A stretch of 64,000 bases of DNA. Source: Agaribacter marinus (lineage in GTDB: Bacteria > Pseudomonadota > Gammaproteobacteria > Enterobacterales > Alteromonadaceae). A model generated the notes under the pieces. The model saw only the letters and a program-made list of their open reading frames with translations. It was not told the DNA's origin and did no database searches. The stretch is taken from positions 620,001 through 684,000 of the forward strand of contig NZ_BSOT01000006.1 in the NCBI RefSeq assembly GCF_030160655.1. Reading direction: 5' to 3'. The position numbers were made by a program, and so were the translations under genes. The first letter of the stretch is position 1. The number at the start of each line of letters is the position of its first letter. Positions 9,707 to 19,187 of this stretch are shown here, one piece after another.

Positions 9707-10387
9707 TACTAATGAATCCCTTTATTTATAGATGATCGACGTAGGTGAGAGTAATCGGTATCTATTTTTCTAATTGAATTATAACTGTTACAAAAATTTA
9801 CAATTAAACTTACGTTAAATTTACAATAAGGTCAATTTGCCCACGCAGTTTACATGGGAATTACAAAAAGAATAGCCTTGCACTTAATACTTGACGAATA
9901 CCTCTTACTCGGCGCTTAATTTGTTGCATAGAAAGAGAATTTATTTAGTCGATGAAAAGCAGATATGGAATCAACTAGCCGACAACTCGTCAGTCAAGTA
10001 GTGTACATATAAAGTACAGGCATGCTTACACCGCCCAATGTACGTATTTATTGTATTTTCAATACGTCTTAAGAATATTGATCTATGTGTTCCTGATGAA
10101 ATTAATTCAGCGAGGCATCACATACGTCTGTTATACAGTATAAGAAAAAATTTACACATAGTTAGCTTTGAATAATGTATTTTTTACTCATATATAAAAA
10201 TCATTTTGCATATATACATTTTCTCATGGGTGTTTTCTTTACAAATTGGAAACATCCAATTAACCTGCGATTGTTGACAACCAGTATGTCAACAATAAGT
10301 GTGTCAACAATAAACAGATTTTTAGCCTTCTGCTAGTTCAGACACGTTCCTTGCCGCTTTATACATTTTATTAGGACATCACGACAA
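9707..10387. other. Divergent regulatory region between SSS symporter and GH86
   Basis: 681 bases with no gene. It must contain promoters for both neighbours. Visible elements near the GH86 side are a 16-bp palindrome, ATTGGAAACATCCAAT, at 10245-10260 and a triple repeat of TTGTTGACA-type sites at 10271-10310. Confidence 0.6.
10271..10310. promoter_or_regulatory. Cluster of three TTGTTGACA / TGTCAACAA sites before GH86
   Basis: TTGTTGACAA (10271-10280) is followed by its inverted form TGTCAACAA at 10287-10295 and again at 10302-10310. The inverted copies are spaced 15 bp apart, consistent with cooperative binding of a dimeric regulator. The same core precedes GH2, and a symmetric version precedes GH50. 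Confidence 0.5.
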
Positions 10388-12715
10388 ATGGTAAAACATA
10401 AGCTTTCCTTTATCGCTTTATCACTTATATTAGCAAGTTGCGGCGGCGGCGGAAGTGATTCTGCACCTACGCCGACACCCCCAGTAACTCCGCCGCCCGT
10501 TACAAGTGACACAACGCCTTCGGCATTTACGTTTACAGATCTTGATGATGTTAATGTTTCCTCACAAACGGCATCGAATCAAATAACCGTATCGGGTATC
10601 AATGCGGCATCTGCTATTAGCGTTACCGGCGGTGAATATTCAACTGACGGTGGAGCAACGTTTACATCGGAGAGTGGTACCGTTGATAACGGTGATGAAA
10701 TCATTGTTAGAGCGATGTCTTCTGCAGATTATGACAGCAGTGTTGAAGTAGTGCTTACTATCGGGGGAGTATCGGATACATTCACGATAACCACAGAAAC
10801 TGCGCCACCAGCAGTTCCGACAGTAGATGTGAATTTAGATTTGGCGCATAGTGTCAATGGTGTTGAAACATTTGATCGTAGCAAATGGATCGTGCTTCAT
10901 GCGGCGGTTACGGACAACGAATGGGACAGCAATGAGCAACGAGATTCGTTTTTAGAAGACTACGATGTGTATTTAGGACGGAACAATGGCGCTATGCCAT
11001 GGCAGTTAAGTCGTTTACAAGCGACGTCAACTAACGGCTTTTTAGATACTGACCAAATGGTAACCTACGGGAATCAGGCGATAGGTTGGTATGCAGCAGA
11101 TACAGCCGGGCATAAACATGAAGCACGTGCTAGCAACATGATGTTTGGTGGCCAACCAATTATGTATCCAATGGCAGAATATGGTCCAGTGCCTTGCAGT
11201 GGGCAAGACTGTGACGGCAATCAATGGCTTGCAGGCTTTGAAGAGGGTGCAAAATTTTACAGTGAATTTTTAACGCATTATTTTGGTACTGGTGGTACAA
11301 CAGGTGAAATGAAACCCACTATCATTGAAGTGCTAAACGAACCATTTGTGCATGCGGATGACGTACAGGCTACTCGCCAGCAAATTTCAGAGTTTCACTC
11401 TGTAGTGGCTCAAAAGATTCATGAAGACCATCCTGATGTATTGGTTGGCGGTTACACTGCGGCGTTCCCACAGTTTGAGGCTGGCAACTTCAATCAATGG
11501 GAAAATAACTGGCGCTTATTTATCGACGAAGCAGGCGCAGATATGGACTTCTATTCTGTCCATATTTATGACGGCGGTAACAACGGTCAGCCGACTTATC
11601 GGTCGGGTTCCAACGCAGAAGCGATACTCGATATGATTGAACATTACGGTAAGCTGTCCACGGGCGAAGTAAAGCCTTTCGTGATTTCAGAGTTTGGGCA
11701 TTTTGATCGCCCTATTACAAACGCAGGACCTTATTCACGAGAACGTGATTGGTTTGGTGTAAGGTCATTTTCATCTCAAATGATTCAGTTTATGGAAAGA
11801 CCTGATCAAATCGTATCAGCGATTCCATTCATGATTTTGAAAGCTAACTGGGTGGGCAACAATGGCATTCGAGATGATGGCTCTCGCTATGGACCTCGGT
11901 TATTGCGTTTAAGTAATGAAGACGAAGGTGGCTTAAATGTTGTCGATGATGAAAGTAATGAATGGGTATATACCGATTTCATCAAATTCTTCGAGCTTTG
12001 GTCTGATGTTGGTGGTACACGGGTAGATACCAAAGCAACAGATCAAGACATGCAGGTGGATGCTTATGTAGAAGGAAACACAGCGTATGTCATTATGAAT
12101 AACCTAGAGTTTGAAGACAAAGTGTTTACCTTGAATATGGCGGGTATGGGAGACAATCAGATTACTGCTATTTCTTCCAAACAGGTTTACCAAGATAGCG
12201 CTAGCTTAGCGTCTGTATTTGAGGAGGTAAGCGATATAGCCTTGAATGAAACTGCATTTAATGTGCATTATCAGGCCACGAAAATTGTAAAAATTACCTT
12301 CGCGAATGACATTAATGTTGATGGAAGTCTGAAAGAAAGCAAACATTTTGCAGATACTTATAAACAAGCAATTAGTGCAAATGTTGGTATCGATTTTACG
12401 ATTAACGGTGTGCAAGCGACGGCGGCGACAGGTGAAGCAATGCTGCGTATGGGCTTGGGCCGCGCTCACAATACCTCGCTTACGCCAACAGTTATGGTGA
12501 ATGGCACTGAGGTAAGTGTGCCGGTGGACTTTAGAGGTTATGATCAAAATACCCGTGACGAATTCTTTGGCGTAATTGAGGTGCCAGTGCCTTATTCGCT
12601 TATTCAAGAAAGCAATTCAATTGAGTTGACCTTTGAAGATGGCGGTGGCTTTGTCACTAGTCTAAGCCTGCAAGTGTTTGAAGCGAGTAGGGAAATTGTT
12701 CGTACACCAAATTAA
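10388..12715 (+). CDS. GH86 family beta-agarase/porphyranase, lipoprotein
   Basis: A 775-residue protein with a lipoprotein signal (LILASC), then GGGGSDS and a Pro/Thr linker (about residues 20-40), which would tether it to a membrane. Residues ~40-135 form an Ig-like beta domain with no catalytic motif. The catalytic barrel follows, with the acid/base Glu in IEVLNEPFVH (about residue 318) and the candidate nucleophile Glu in ISEFGHFDR (about 435). A beta-sandwich module ends the protein. The segment FLEDYDVYLGRNNGAMPWQL is reminiscent of GH86 endo-acting agarases and porphyranases. Family assignment is from remembered resemblance, moderately sure; agarose versus porphyran specificity cannot be told. 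Confidence 0.78.
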   Translation: MVKHKLSFIALSLILASCGGGGSDSAPTPTPPVTPPPVTSDTTPSAFTFTDLDDVNVSSQTASNQITVSGINAASAISVTGGEYSTDGGATFTSESGTVDNGDEIIVRAMSSADYDSSVEVVLTIGGVSDTFTITTETAPPAVPTVDVNLDLAHSVNGVETFDRSKWIVLHAAVTDNEWDSNEQRDSFLEDYDVYLGRNNGAMPWQLSRLQATSTNGFLDTDQMVTYGNQAIGWYAADTAGHKHEARASNMMFGGQPIMYPMAEYGPVPCSGQDCDGNQWLAGFEEGAKFYSEFLTHYFGTGGTTGEMKPTIIEVLNEPFVHADDVQATRQQISEFHSVVAQKIHEDHPDVLVGGYTAAFPQFEAGNFNQWENNWRLFIDEAGADMDFYSVHIYDGGNNGQPTYRSGSNAEAILDMIEHYGKLSTGEVKPFVISEFGHFDRPITNAGPYSRERDWFGVRSFSSQMIQFMERPDQIVSAIPFMILKANWVGNNGIRDDGSRYGPRLLRLSNEDEGGLNVVDDESNEWVYTDFIKFFELWSDVGGTRVDTKATDQDMQVDAYVEGNTAYVIMNNLEFEDKVFTLNMAGMGDNQITAISSKQVYQDSASLASVFEEVSDIALNETAFNVHYQATKIVKITFANDINVDGSLKESKHFADTYKQAISANVGIDFTINGVQATAATGEAMLRMGLGRAHNTSLTPTVMVNGTEVSVPVDFRGYDQNTRDEFFGVIEVPVPYSLIQESNSIELTFEDGGGFVTSLSLQVFEASREIVRTPN

Positions 12716-12729
12716 TTGTATATAAAGCT

Positions 12730-12764
12730 AAAAAGGCAGTTATCGAAAAGATAACTGCCTTTTT
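12730..12764. terminator. Bidirectional intrinsic terminator after GH86
   Basis: A perfect 15-bp stem (AAAAAGGCAGTTATC / GATAACTGCCTTTTT) with a GAAAA loop lies between convergent genes. Confidence 0.9.
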
Positions 12765-12801
12765 ATTATGAGGCTTCTAATCAGTGTTAGTGCAACACCT
12801 C

Positions 12802-14391
12802 TTAGTAATTTACAGGAATTTCGTTCACTGTATATCTAACGATATCGCCGAGTAATCGCTGTTGCGAAGAGGAGCGCGCATTGTTTAACGACATGGTGTA
12901 AATATAACCGGATTGTAGTACGGGATATTTGGCGATTATCGTTTTCTTATCTTTTGATAGTGTTGTTAATACTTTTATATTTTTGTCATGATCTACTTTG
13001 GGCGAACCATAATCTGCATGATAATGATATGTATGAGATTCAAAACTGATATCTGGCATATCATTTAAGGGCATAGAAAAGCTGAGTTCAAAGCCGTCTT
13101 CACTTAGGATTACATCTTCAACAAACAAAAAGTCCTTTTTGTTCCATTGAACAGACTTGATACCTTCGTCACCTGCCCAACCTAGATGCGTTTTTCCTAT
13201 CCAAAGTTTGCCATCTGTATCGAATGAAAAACGGTTGTTGCCAATGCCCAGTTTGTTAGTTTCCAAAAAGGGAATCGACGCACCTTGCATTACACCATTG
13301 ACTTCATCTGGTAAAAAACGAATTAAACGTTGTTGATTCATATCGCCAATTAACATTTCATCAGCAGGCAAACCAAATTGTTTAAGTTTTGGTGGCGCTA
13401 TTGGTTGTGTTGGTGAGTTTGCCAATTCAGCATGAGGAAAAAGTGCGGCGGGTGGCGTGCGTAAGGCATTTAGTTCCTTCGCTGTCATTTTTACAGGGTC
13501 TTTATCCCATCCTTCCTTCCAAACCAACGACGCGGGATGGCCATAAAACTTTCCTTCTTCCACATGATACAGTGGACTAGTGGCTAACCAGTCGCCTTGA
13601 TTATCGGTTACCCATAGCTCGTCATTGTTATCAATGTAAAGCCCATTAGGGGAGCGAAATCCTGAGGCGTAAGGCAGTGTTTTTCCATCAGGTGTAATTT
13701 TAAGTACCCATCCTCGGTAAGCCACTCTAGAAAACATACGTCCTGCGGTGTGGCGAAGGTTTGTTTTCCATTCATCATTCCGCCAATTTGTCATTACCTC
13801 ACGAGAGGGGCCTAACGGACTAAATGTTCCTCTCACGTTTTCAAATACACCGGCGTAGTTAGAGGCAACATTGAGACTAATGTAATAATTACCTTTACTG
13901 TCAACAGCAGGGCCAAAGGCAAATTCGTGATAGTTCCCGGATAGCCCAAAATCATCAGATATATTTTGATAAAAATCTGCTTTACCATCGTTGTCTTCGT
14001 CAACCAGTCTGGTTAATTCTGCCATCTGTGTGGTAACCAAGGAGCCATCTGCTAATTCGAATAAACCAAGTGGCTCATGTAGTCCATGTGCAAAATGTTG
14101 CCATTCTCTTGTTTTTTGGTCATATATCAATACTTCGCCACGATGAAATGCAGCCGCAAGTTTGCCATTTCTAAGCGCGGTTAAGCCGCCAATTTGTGCG
14201 TTAATTTCTTTTGGAATCTCGATACTTTGGATGTCGTAATAGTTGTCCCAATCGTCGTTGGTGTTGGCAGTTGCACAAAAGCTAACGGTGGTAAACGTCG
14301 TCACAAAAGTGAAAGCCACAACATATCGCGATTGATATATTGTAGAGAGCGCGTTGATTAACTTCATTGGTTTACTCTCACTTTTAGTCAT
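12802..14391 (-). CDS. PQQ-dependent sugar dehydrogenase-like beta-propeller protein
   Basis: A 529-residue secreted protein with a late, Ala-rich signal region near residues 25-42 (VVAFTFVTTFTTVSFCATA). The middle part has the repeating blade pattern of soluble glucose/sorbosone dehydrogenase-like propellers, including DNQGDWLATSPLYHV and GFRSPNGLYIDNNDELWVTD. The last ~90 residues form a separate beta domain. It overlaps the end of the upstream cytochrome c gene by 8 bases, so the two are co-transcribed and probably work together: sugar or alcohol oxidation with electrons passing to the cytochrome (inference). PQQ or metal binding is not shown by the sequence. Confidence 0.7.
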   Translation of the reverse strand: MTKSESKPMKLINALSTIYQSRYVVAFTFVTTFTTVSFCATANTNDDWDNYYDIQSIEIPKEINAQIGGLTALRNGKLAAAFHRGEVLIYDQKTREWQHFAHGLHEPLGLFELADGSLVTTQMAELTRLVDEDNDGKADFYQNISDDFGLSGNYHEFAFGPAVDSKGNYYISLNVASNYAGVFENVRGTFSPLGPSREVMTNWRNDEWKTNLRHTAGRMFSRVAYRGWVLKITPDGKTLPYASGFRSPNGLYIDNNDELWVTDNQGDWLATSPLYHVEEGKFYGHPASLVWKEGWDKDPVKMTAKELNALRTPPAALFPHAELANSPTQPIAPPKLKQFGLPADEMLIGDMNQQRLIRFLPDEVNGVMQGASIPFLETNKLGIGNNRFSFDTDGKLWIGKTHLGWAGDEGIKSVQWNKKDFLFVEDVILSEDGFELSFSMPLNDMPDISFESHTYHYHADYGSPKVDHDKNIKVLTTLSKDKKTIIAKYPVLQSGYIYTMSLNNARSSSQQRLLGDIVRYTVNEIPVNY

Positions 14392-15301
14392 TTGGGCTAC
14401 TCACTTTCATCTTGATTGTGAATGATTTTGCTTGGTTTTTTGACAACGTAAGTTTACTGTCGATGATTTTGCCGACTGATGAGCTTATGCTTAACTCGCC
14501 ATCCTTAAGTTTTGTGATGCTAGACAAATCCATTGTCACTGCCTGTTCATGCCCTGACAGCGTAAACCGTCGCTCAATGCTATTTTTTGTTAGGCCAGGT
14601 TGGAATGATTCTGTGACCTCTACATTGCCAATTTGATAAATAAACACTGGTAAGTCATCAACTAAGCGATACCCTTTGTATTTTGGTGTGAGCCCTTTTG
14701 CAAAGGACCAAAGTGCATCCGCGTTTTCTTGGTAGATGATGTCGCTTTCTAATTTTTCTTTGTTATTTTCGCCACCTAAAAAATACTGTTTACTCTTGAA
14801 TACATATCTAAGACGACAAGTGGCTGCATCCCAATTTAGTCCAAAACCGGGGGCTAGCAAAATGCCCACTGACGCGGGACTAGCAAAAGGCATATACGCC
14901 CGTTTGTAGTATGGGTATGTTTGTGGTGGTGCTTTAAATGTAAAGTTATGTCGTTTGTTGGATTTTTTCTTCTTTTTTGCCGGTGTAAAACTCACCACAT
15001 ACTCATGTATTGCGATAAGTATGTCGTCATCTAAGTGCGACATTGCAGGCATTTGAATCGTATTGTCACGTTTCTTACCCGGCTTTTTTGTCCATGACAA
15101 AAAAGCCGGCTGTTTGTTGGCCGGGTAAAGTGACTGAATTTCTTTTAAAGATGGCCCAACGGTATCTTCAAGGTCTGCATGGCAGGCTTGACAATTGGTT
15201 TCATATGCGGATTTTCCATCATCATTTGCCAGCGTATTCGTACTAGCCATAGAAAGCAGAAAAGCCCCTAAGAAAATGCTTACTAAAGGTGTCTTGCCCA
15301 T
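14384..15301 (-). CDS. Periplasmic c-type cytochrome with C-terminal beta domain
   Basis: 305 residues. A signal peptide (FLGAFLLSMASTNTLA) is followed by a single haem site, CQACH, near residue 35. A Met that could be the sixth ligand is in the IQMPAMSHL segment near residue 83. A Lys-rich linker follows, then a ~180-residue beta-rich domain with GFGLNWDAATCRLRY. Such cytochrome-plus-domain proteins commonly sit next to PQQ-dehydrogenase-like propellers and DUF1080 proteins. It overlaps the DUF1080 gene by 19 bases upstream and the propeller gene by 8 bases downstream, a tight three-gene operon. It probably accepts electrons from the propeller protein in the periplasm. Confidence 0.8.
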   Translation of the reverse strand: MGKTPLVSIFLGAFLLSMASTNTLANDDGKSAYETNCQACHADLEDTVGPSLKEIQSLYPANKQPAFLSWTKKPGKKRDNTIQMPAMSHLDDDILIAIHEYVVSFTPAKKKKKSNKRHNFTFKAPPQTYPYYKRAYMPFASPASVGILLAPGFGLNWDAATCRLRYVFKSKQYFLGGENNKEKLESDIIYQENADALWSFAKGLTPKYKGYRLVDDLPVFIYQIGNVEVTESFQPGLTKNSIERRFTLSGHEQAVTMDLSSITKLKDGELSISSSVGKIIDSKLTLSKNQAKSFTIKMKVSSPND

Positions 15302-16065
15302 ATATTCCGATAACTCACTTTAATGTTTTTATTTTGGATATAAATAGATTCGCAGCCGTGCGCCTCGTAATACGGCGGACCTTTGTGTTGAGTTCTGCCC
15401 TGAATTTCAACATTATTTTGTACAACGATGCCATTGTGCAACACGGTAATATTTGCTTTTTCGAGCAATTCTCCAGAATCAGAAAAGCGTGGTGCTTTGT
15501 ATATTACGTCATACGTTTGCCATTGCATTGGCGGAAGGCTTGCATTTACTAATGGGATACTTTGTTTGTAGATAGAACCCGCTTGTCCGTTAACGTATGT
15601 AGGGTTTTGATAGGAGTCCAGTACTTGTAACTCATATTTTCCTTGTATATAAATCCCACTGTTGCCTTGTCGTTGGCCAGAACGTTCGGGATCTTTTTCC
15701 GGTGTACGCCATTCGATATGTAACTGCATATCGCAAAACTTTTCTTTTGTCGCTATGCCAGTGGCACCGGGCTTAATGGTCGTAATGCCGTTATGTACAT
15801 CCCAGTCCGCTGGGCCTTTATGCCCATGCCATTGATCTAAGTTGTTGCCGTCAAACAGGACAATTGCATCAGAAGGGAAAGGGTAGGGCTTAACCTCTTT
15901 CGGTGTGGGTGTCCACACTTCCGTATCTTTCGGGTTGTATTCATCAACGGCAAACGCTGCGCTCAATGTGGACGTTACGACCAAAAAGGTACTTCCAGAG
16001 ACGCATAAAAGCGTTTTTGGCACCCATTTTAGCTTGTTGGTATTGCTGTTTTTGGCAAGACCCAT
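15283..16065 (-). CDS. DUF1080 (3-keto-disaccharide hydrolase fold) protein
   Basis: 260 residues with a signal peptide (LLCVSGSTFLVVTSTLSAAFA). The body is the concanavalin-like DUF1080 domain: IVLFDGNNLDQWHG near residue 70, then ITTIKPGATGIATKEKFCDM, QLHIEWRTP, GQRQGNSGIYIQGKYELQVL and WQTYDVIY. Members of this Pfam family are named 3-keto-disaccharide hydrolases or concanavalin-type lyase-like proteins. It is the first gene of the operon with the cytochrome and the propeller. The set suggests an oxidation-then-cleavage route for a glycoside in the periplasm, an inference from family names and synteny. Confidence 0.8.
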   Translation of the reverse strand: MGLAKNSNTNKLKWVPKTLLCVSGSTFLVVTSTLSAAFAVDEYNPKDTEVWTPTPKEVKPYPFPSDAIVLFDGNNLDQWHGHKGPADWDVHNGITTIKPGATGIATKEKFCDMQLHIEWRTPEKDPERSGQRQGNSGIYIQGKYELQVLDSYQNPTYVNGQAGSIYKQSIPLVNASLPPMQWQTYDVIYKAPRFSDSGELLEKANITVLHNGIVVQNNVEIQGRTQHKGPPYYEAHGCESIYIQNKNIKVSYRNIWARHL

Positions 16066-16234
16066 AATGTATTTACACTTAAAATAATGAAATTATATGT
16101 AAAATACTATGTTGTATGGTGTTAATGCAATGTTTTCGTTCGTCCGATATAATTTTTTTCCGGAAGTAAGCAGCCTTGTAGTAGCATTTTCTAATCGTAT
16201 TTTATTAGAAGCTCAACTACAACGCAGTGTTAGT

Positions 16235-16618
16235 TTAGGGGGTAGAAGCAAACGAAAACTCTGCTTTTCCGTGGTCGTCAGATCTCAGGGTGCCTGAACT
16301 GCCAAGGACTAAATCATCATGTTCCGAGAATAGGACACTCAAGGTCGCAGTGGCGATGCCATTTTTGAATACGCCTTTATGCTCGATGATAAGTTGCTTT
16401 TTATCATTACTCTTGGAGAACGACACGTGTTCATATCCGATAAAGCTAGCATGTTTCTCATTGTTGTAAAAAAGTTGATATTCAATGCAGCTGGTACCAA
16501 CGATGTCACCGTGGTACTCGGTTTTAACCGTTGCTTTGTTTAGTTTAGTGTCATTGTTAATCTCAGTGACTGTAGATTCCTGCCAATCTATAATTTGAAA
16601 ATAGCCGTTAATGGTCAT
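16235..16618 (-). CDS. DUF3224 family protein
   Basis: A 127-residue protein with no signal peptide. The pattern FQIIDWQESTVTEINNDTKL, a K-T-E-Y-H-G-D-I-V-G-T-S segment, ASFIGYEHVSF and a final GSSGTLRSDDHG is characteristic of the small DUF3224 beta-barrel family. Its biochemical role is not known. It is divergent from an AraC regulator across 143 bases, and in many genomes such pairs are regulator and target, which is inference here. Confidence 0.75.
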   Translation of the reverse strand: MTINGYFQIIDWQESTVTEINNDTKLNKATVKTEYHGDIVGTSCIEYQLFYNNEKHASFIGYEHVSFSKSNDKKQLIIEHKGVFKNGIATATLSVLFSEHDDLVLGSSGTLRSDDHGKAEFSFASTP

Positions 16619-16761
16619 TGTCGTTTATCCTTGTTTACTTTGAACTAATTTAATTACAATGCGAGATAAGCTTACCATCAGCAGCAACAGACCTGATTGT
16701 AAAAATGCGACATGCGCGTTACTTTAGCAAAAGGTTGGTATCTCATTAAAATGGTAACGTT

Positions 16762-17637
16762 ATGCGCGAGAACCTAGCACCCATTTCAGGGATTTTTCAC
16801 AATAAAGACAGCCAGAAAGTGAAACATGAAAACTATTCACTTAGACGGTATTTTCCAAATGACACATTGGCGCCATACATCGAGCAGTTTTGGTTTGTCG
16901 ATTGGCAATTTCCAAACGGACAAACACACGTACAAAAAAACTTGCCCGATCCCAATCCTAATTTATTGTTTAAAAATGACGAGATGTATTTGTTTGGTCC
17001 AATCGACGGACGTTTTGAATATAAAATGGAGGGCATTGGCAGTATTGTTGGTGTGAAATTTCATGTAGGTGTGCTACCTCAGCTCGGTTTGTCATTTTTT
17101 GAAAAGTATAAGGCCAGTCACATGGTAAATCGCCAATATGCGATAGACGAGATATTTGATTTATATTCGGACGCGTTGTTTTCATTTCAGAATACACTTG
17201 CACAGAAAAGAAAAGCGGCACCACAAACACTATGTGGTGCTATCAATGATAAAAGTTATGACGATGACCATTACTTTGTCAATCTATTGCAGGAAATGTT
17301 GCCTAAATTACTTGCTACGAGGCCAATTTTAGATAGTAGAGCGCAGAAGATACTCGATAATATTAAGCATCAATCAATATATAAGGTGGATGCATTGGCT
17401 GCTCAAATGGATATTTCAGTACGTCAATTACAACGCATTTGCAAAGACTACATTGGCCTTTCGCCAAAGTGGTTAATTCGAAAGTACCGGATGCATGGTG
17501 TGCTGAAGTTAATTGATGATGGCGAGGCGAGTATAGTAGATGCTGCAGCTATGCTTGATTACACCGATCAGTCTCATTTAATGCGTGACTTTCAAACATT
17601 CATCGGCCAGACGCCAACGTCATACAAAAGTGAATAA
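16762..17637 (+). CDS. AraC family transcriptional regulator
   Basis: 291 residues. The N-terminal ~150 residues form a ligand-sensing region (APYIEQFWFVDWQFPNGQTH, then NLPDPNPNLLF) of the type often found in AraC regulators that lack a cupin signature. The C-terminal ~100 residues hold the double helix-turn-helix: VDALAAQMDISVRQLQRICK and the second unit IVDAAAMLDYTDQSHLMRDF, ending with GQTPTSYK. It probably controls the divergent DUF3224 gene. The inducer is unknown. Confidence 0.88.
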   Translation: MRENLAPISGIFHNKDSQKVKHENYSLRRYFPNDTLAPYIEQFWFVDWQFPNGQTHVQKNLPDPNPNLLFKNDEMYLFGPIDGRFEYKMEGIGSIVGVKFHVGVLPQLGLSFFEKYKASHMVNRQYAIDEIFDLYSDALFSFQNTLAQKRKAAPQTLCGAINDKSYDDDHYFVNLLQEMLPKLLATRPILDSRAQKILDNIKHQSIYKVDALAAQMDISVRQLQRICKDYIGLSPKWLIRKYRMHGVLKLIDDGEASIVDAAAMLDYTDQSHLMRDFQTFIGQTPTSYKSE

Positions 17638-17802
17638 AGCGGTATAATTTTATGTTCCGCGCTTGCTGCCAAAGGTACGAATAAGCTAAATACGGTGATT
17701 CGAACGTTTGATTCGGTGTAGTAACCGGCGTTCGGACGCCAGTTTCGTTTTGATTGCGTAATGTGATCTCGAATTCAATTAACCAAGCATTCGGAGAACA
17801 TC

Positions 17803-18330
17803 ATGACATTACGTAAAGGATTTATTATTTCGATATTTATTGCGGCGCAATGCTTTGCTGCAGGCAAGTTAAGTGCGCAGGGAATGAGGGACACCATTGG
17901 GAGCTTTAACAAAAATGTAATTCAATGTTATGAGCAAACAGAGAAAGTATATCAGGGGATAGCAAAAGCTAAATTATCCACGCGTCCTTGTTCTAAGATC
18001 ATCCTTAGTAGCACTAAGTCGCGTGAAGCCGAGGCAAACGCGCGACATAACAGAGGGATTATCTATCAATATTTGGACCAGCAAGCGCGCGCGATTAAAG
18101 ATTTTGAACGAGCAATAAAGCTCGATTCAAGTTCTGTTGCGTCATATATCGCACTTGCCCAACTGCATCTTAAGCAAGAAAACTGGGTACTTGCGTATAA
18201 GTATTTTGACGCGGCGAGTCTGTTAGACAAATCAGATAAACGGCTTGTAGCAAATAAACAATACGCGGCCAATAAATTGCAACAAGCTGAATCCAACAAA
18301 AATCTTACGGCTAATGTATTGCTAAAGTGA
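17803..18330 (+). CDS. Secreted TPR-repeat protein
   Basis: 175 residues. A signal peptide covers about the first 26 residues (ending AGKLSAQ). From residue ~70 there are two or three tetratricopeptide-like helical pairs: ARHNRGIIYQYLDQQARAIK, DFERAIKLDSSSVASYIALA, and QLHLKQENWVLAYKYFDAAS. TPR units bind protein partners. Two Cys residues (in IQCYEQ and RPCSK) could form a disulfide. It stands alone between the AraC gene and the ECF operon. The partner and role are unknown. Confidence 0.75.
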   Translation: MTLRKGFIISIFIAAQCFAAGKLSAQGMRDTIGSFNKNVIQCYEQTEKVYQGIAKAKLSTRPCSKIILSSTKSREAEANARHNRGIIYQYLDQQARAIKDFERAIKLDSSSVASYIALAQLHLKQENWVLAYKYFDAASLLDKSDKRLVANKQYAANKLQQAESNKNLTANVLLK

Positions 18331-18381
18331 GACCCAGTGCTGCCTGGTAAGTCAATGATGATTTAGTCTCGTGACTCGTGT

Positions 18382-18417
18382 GCAAGGTAGTTCTTAATAA
18401 AACGAGAACTACTTTGC
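18382..18417 (+). terminator. Hairpin after the TPR gene, possible terminator
   Basis: GCAAGGTAGTTCT pairs with AGAACTACTTTGC across a short loop, with one G-T mismatch. The downstream sequence is pyrimidine-rich but has no long T tract, so terminator strength is uncertain. Confidence 0.45.
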
Positions 18418-18626
18418 CCTACTACTTCCTTTCTTCCTTCCTATCCCTTATTGTTTCAAGCACTTATGCAGTTATGGTGCCTATCCAATAGTAGACAAAG
18501 ATTAGCACTATTTCTTATCTAGAATTCGGGTTAATTAAAAAATTTTGATTGTGTAAATTTGACTATGTAAACCAATGCATAATTGCTTGCGACTAACCCA
18601 ATAAGACAAACAAAAAGCCAAGGTAA

Positions 18627-19187
18627 ATGAATAAGCCATTAACTCTTATACCGTCGGATACTGCATTAGAAAACGGTGAAGACAATATTGTATACGCTGC
18701 TAAAAATGGCGATCGCAATGCGTTTAAGGTGCTTTATGATGCGCATATTAATCGCGTATATGCCTTATGTTATCGGCTTTGCGCAGATAAATCGCAGGCC
18801 GAGGATGCGGCGCAAGAGGTGTTTATTCAGGTATGGCGTAAGTTAGATAATTACGACGGTAAAAGTAAATTTTCTACGTGGCTTCACAGTGTGACAGCCA
18901 ACGTCACTATTAGCTATTTACGCAAACAAAGAGGTTGGTGGCATAAGATGTTTAGTCTTGAGTCAGCAGAGCTCAGGCACGAGATTGCCTCTGAACCAGA
19001 CATGGATGCTTTTGAAAAACATATATATCAGTTACCTGAACGCGCCAGATGGGTGTTTGTTTTGCATGCAATAGAAGGTTATCGACACGAACAAATAGGT
19101 GAAATGCTGGGCATTGCTGTCGGCACGAGCAAAGCGCAATTTCATCGAGCAAGACATTTAATTGAGGAGTGGATGAGTAATGAATAA
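18627..19187 (+). CDS. ECF RNA polymerase sigma factor
   Basis: 186 residues with the sigma-70 region 2 signature (YALCYRLCADKSQAEDAAQE, then VFIQVWRKLDNYDGKSKFST and WLHSVTANVTISYLRKQ) and a region 4 helix-turn-helix (YRHEQIGEMLGIAVGTSKAQ then FHRARHLI). Length and architecture are those of extracytoplasmic-function sigma factors. The stop overlaps the start of the next gene by 8 bases, the usual arrangement with an anti-sigma partner. It probably responds to an envelope signal and drives its own operon. Confidence 0.92.
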   Translation: MNKPLTLIPSDTALENGEDNIVYAAKNGDRNAFKVLYDAHINRVYALCYRLCADKSQAEDAAQEVFIQVWRKLDNYDGKSKFSTWLHSVTANVTISYLRKQRGWWHKMFSLESAELRHEIASEPDMDAFEKHIYQLPERARWVFVLHAIEGYRHEQIGEMLGIAVGTSKAQFHRARHLIEEWMSNE

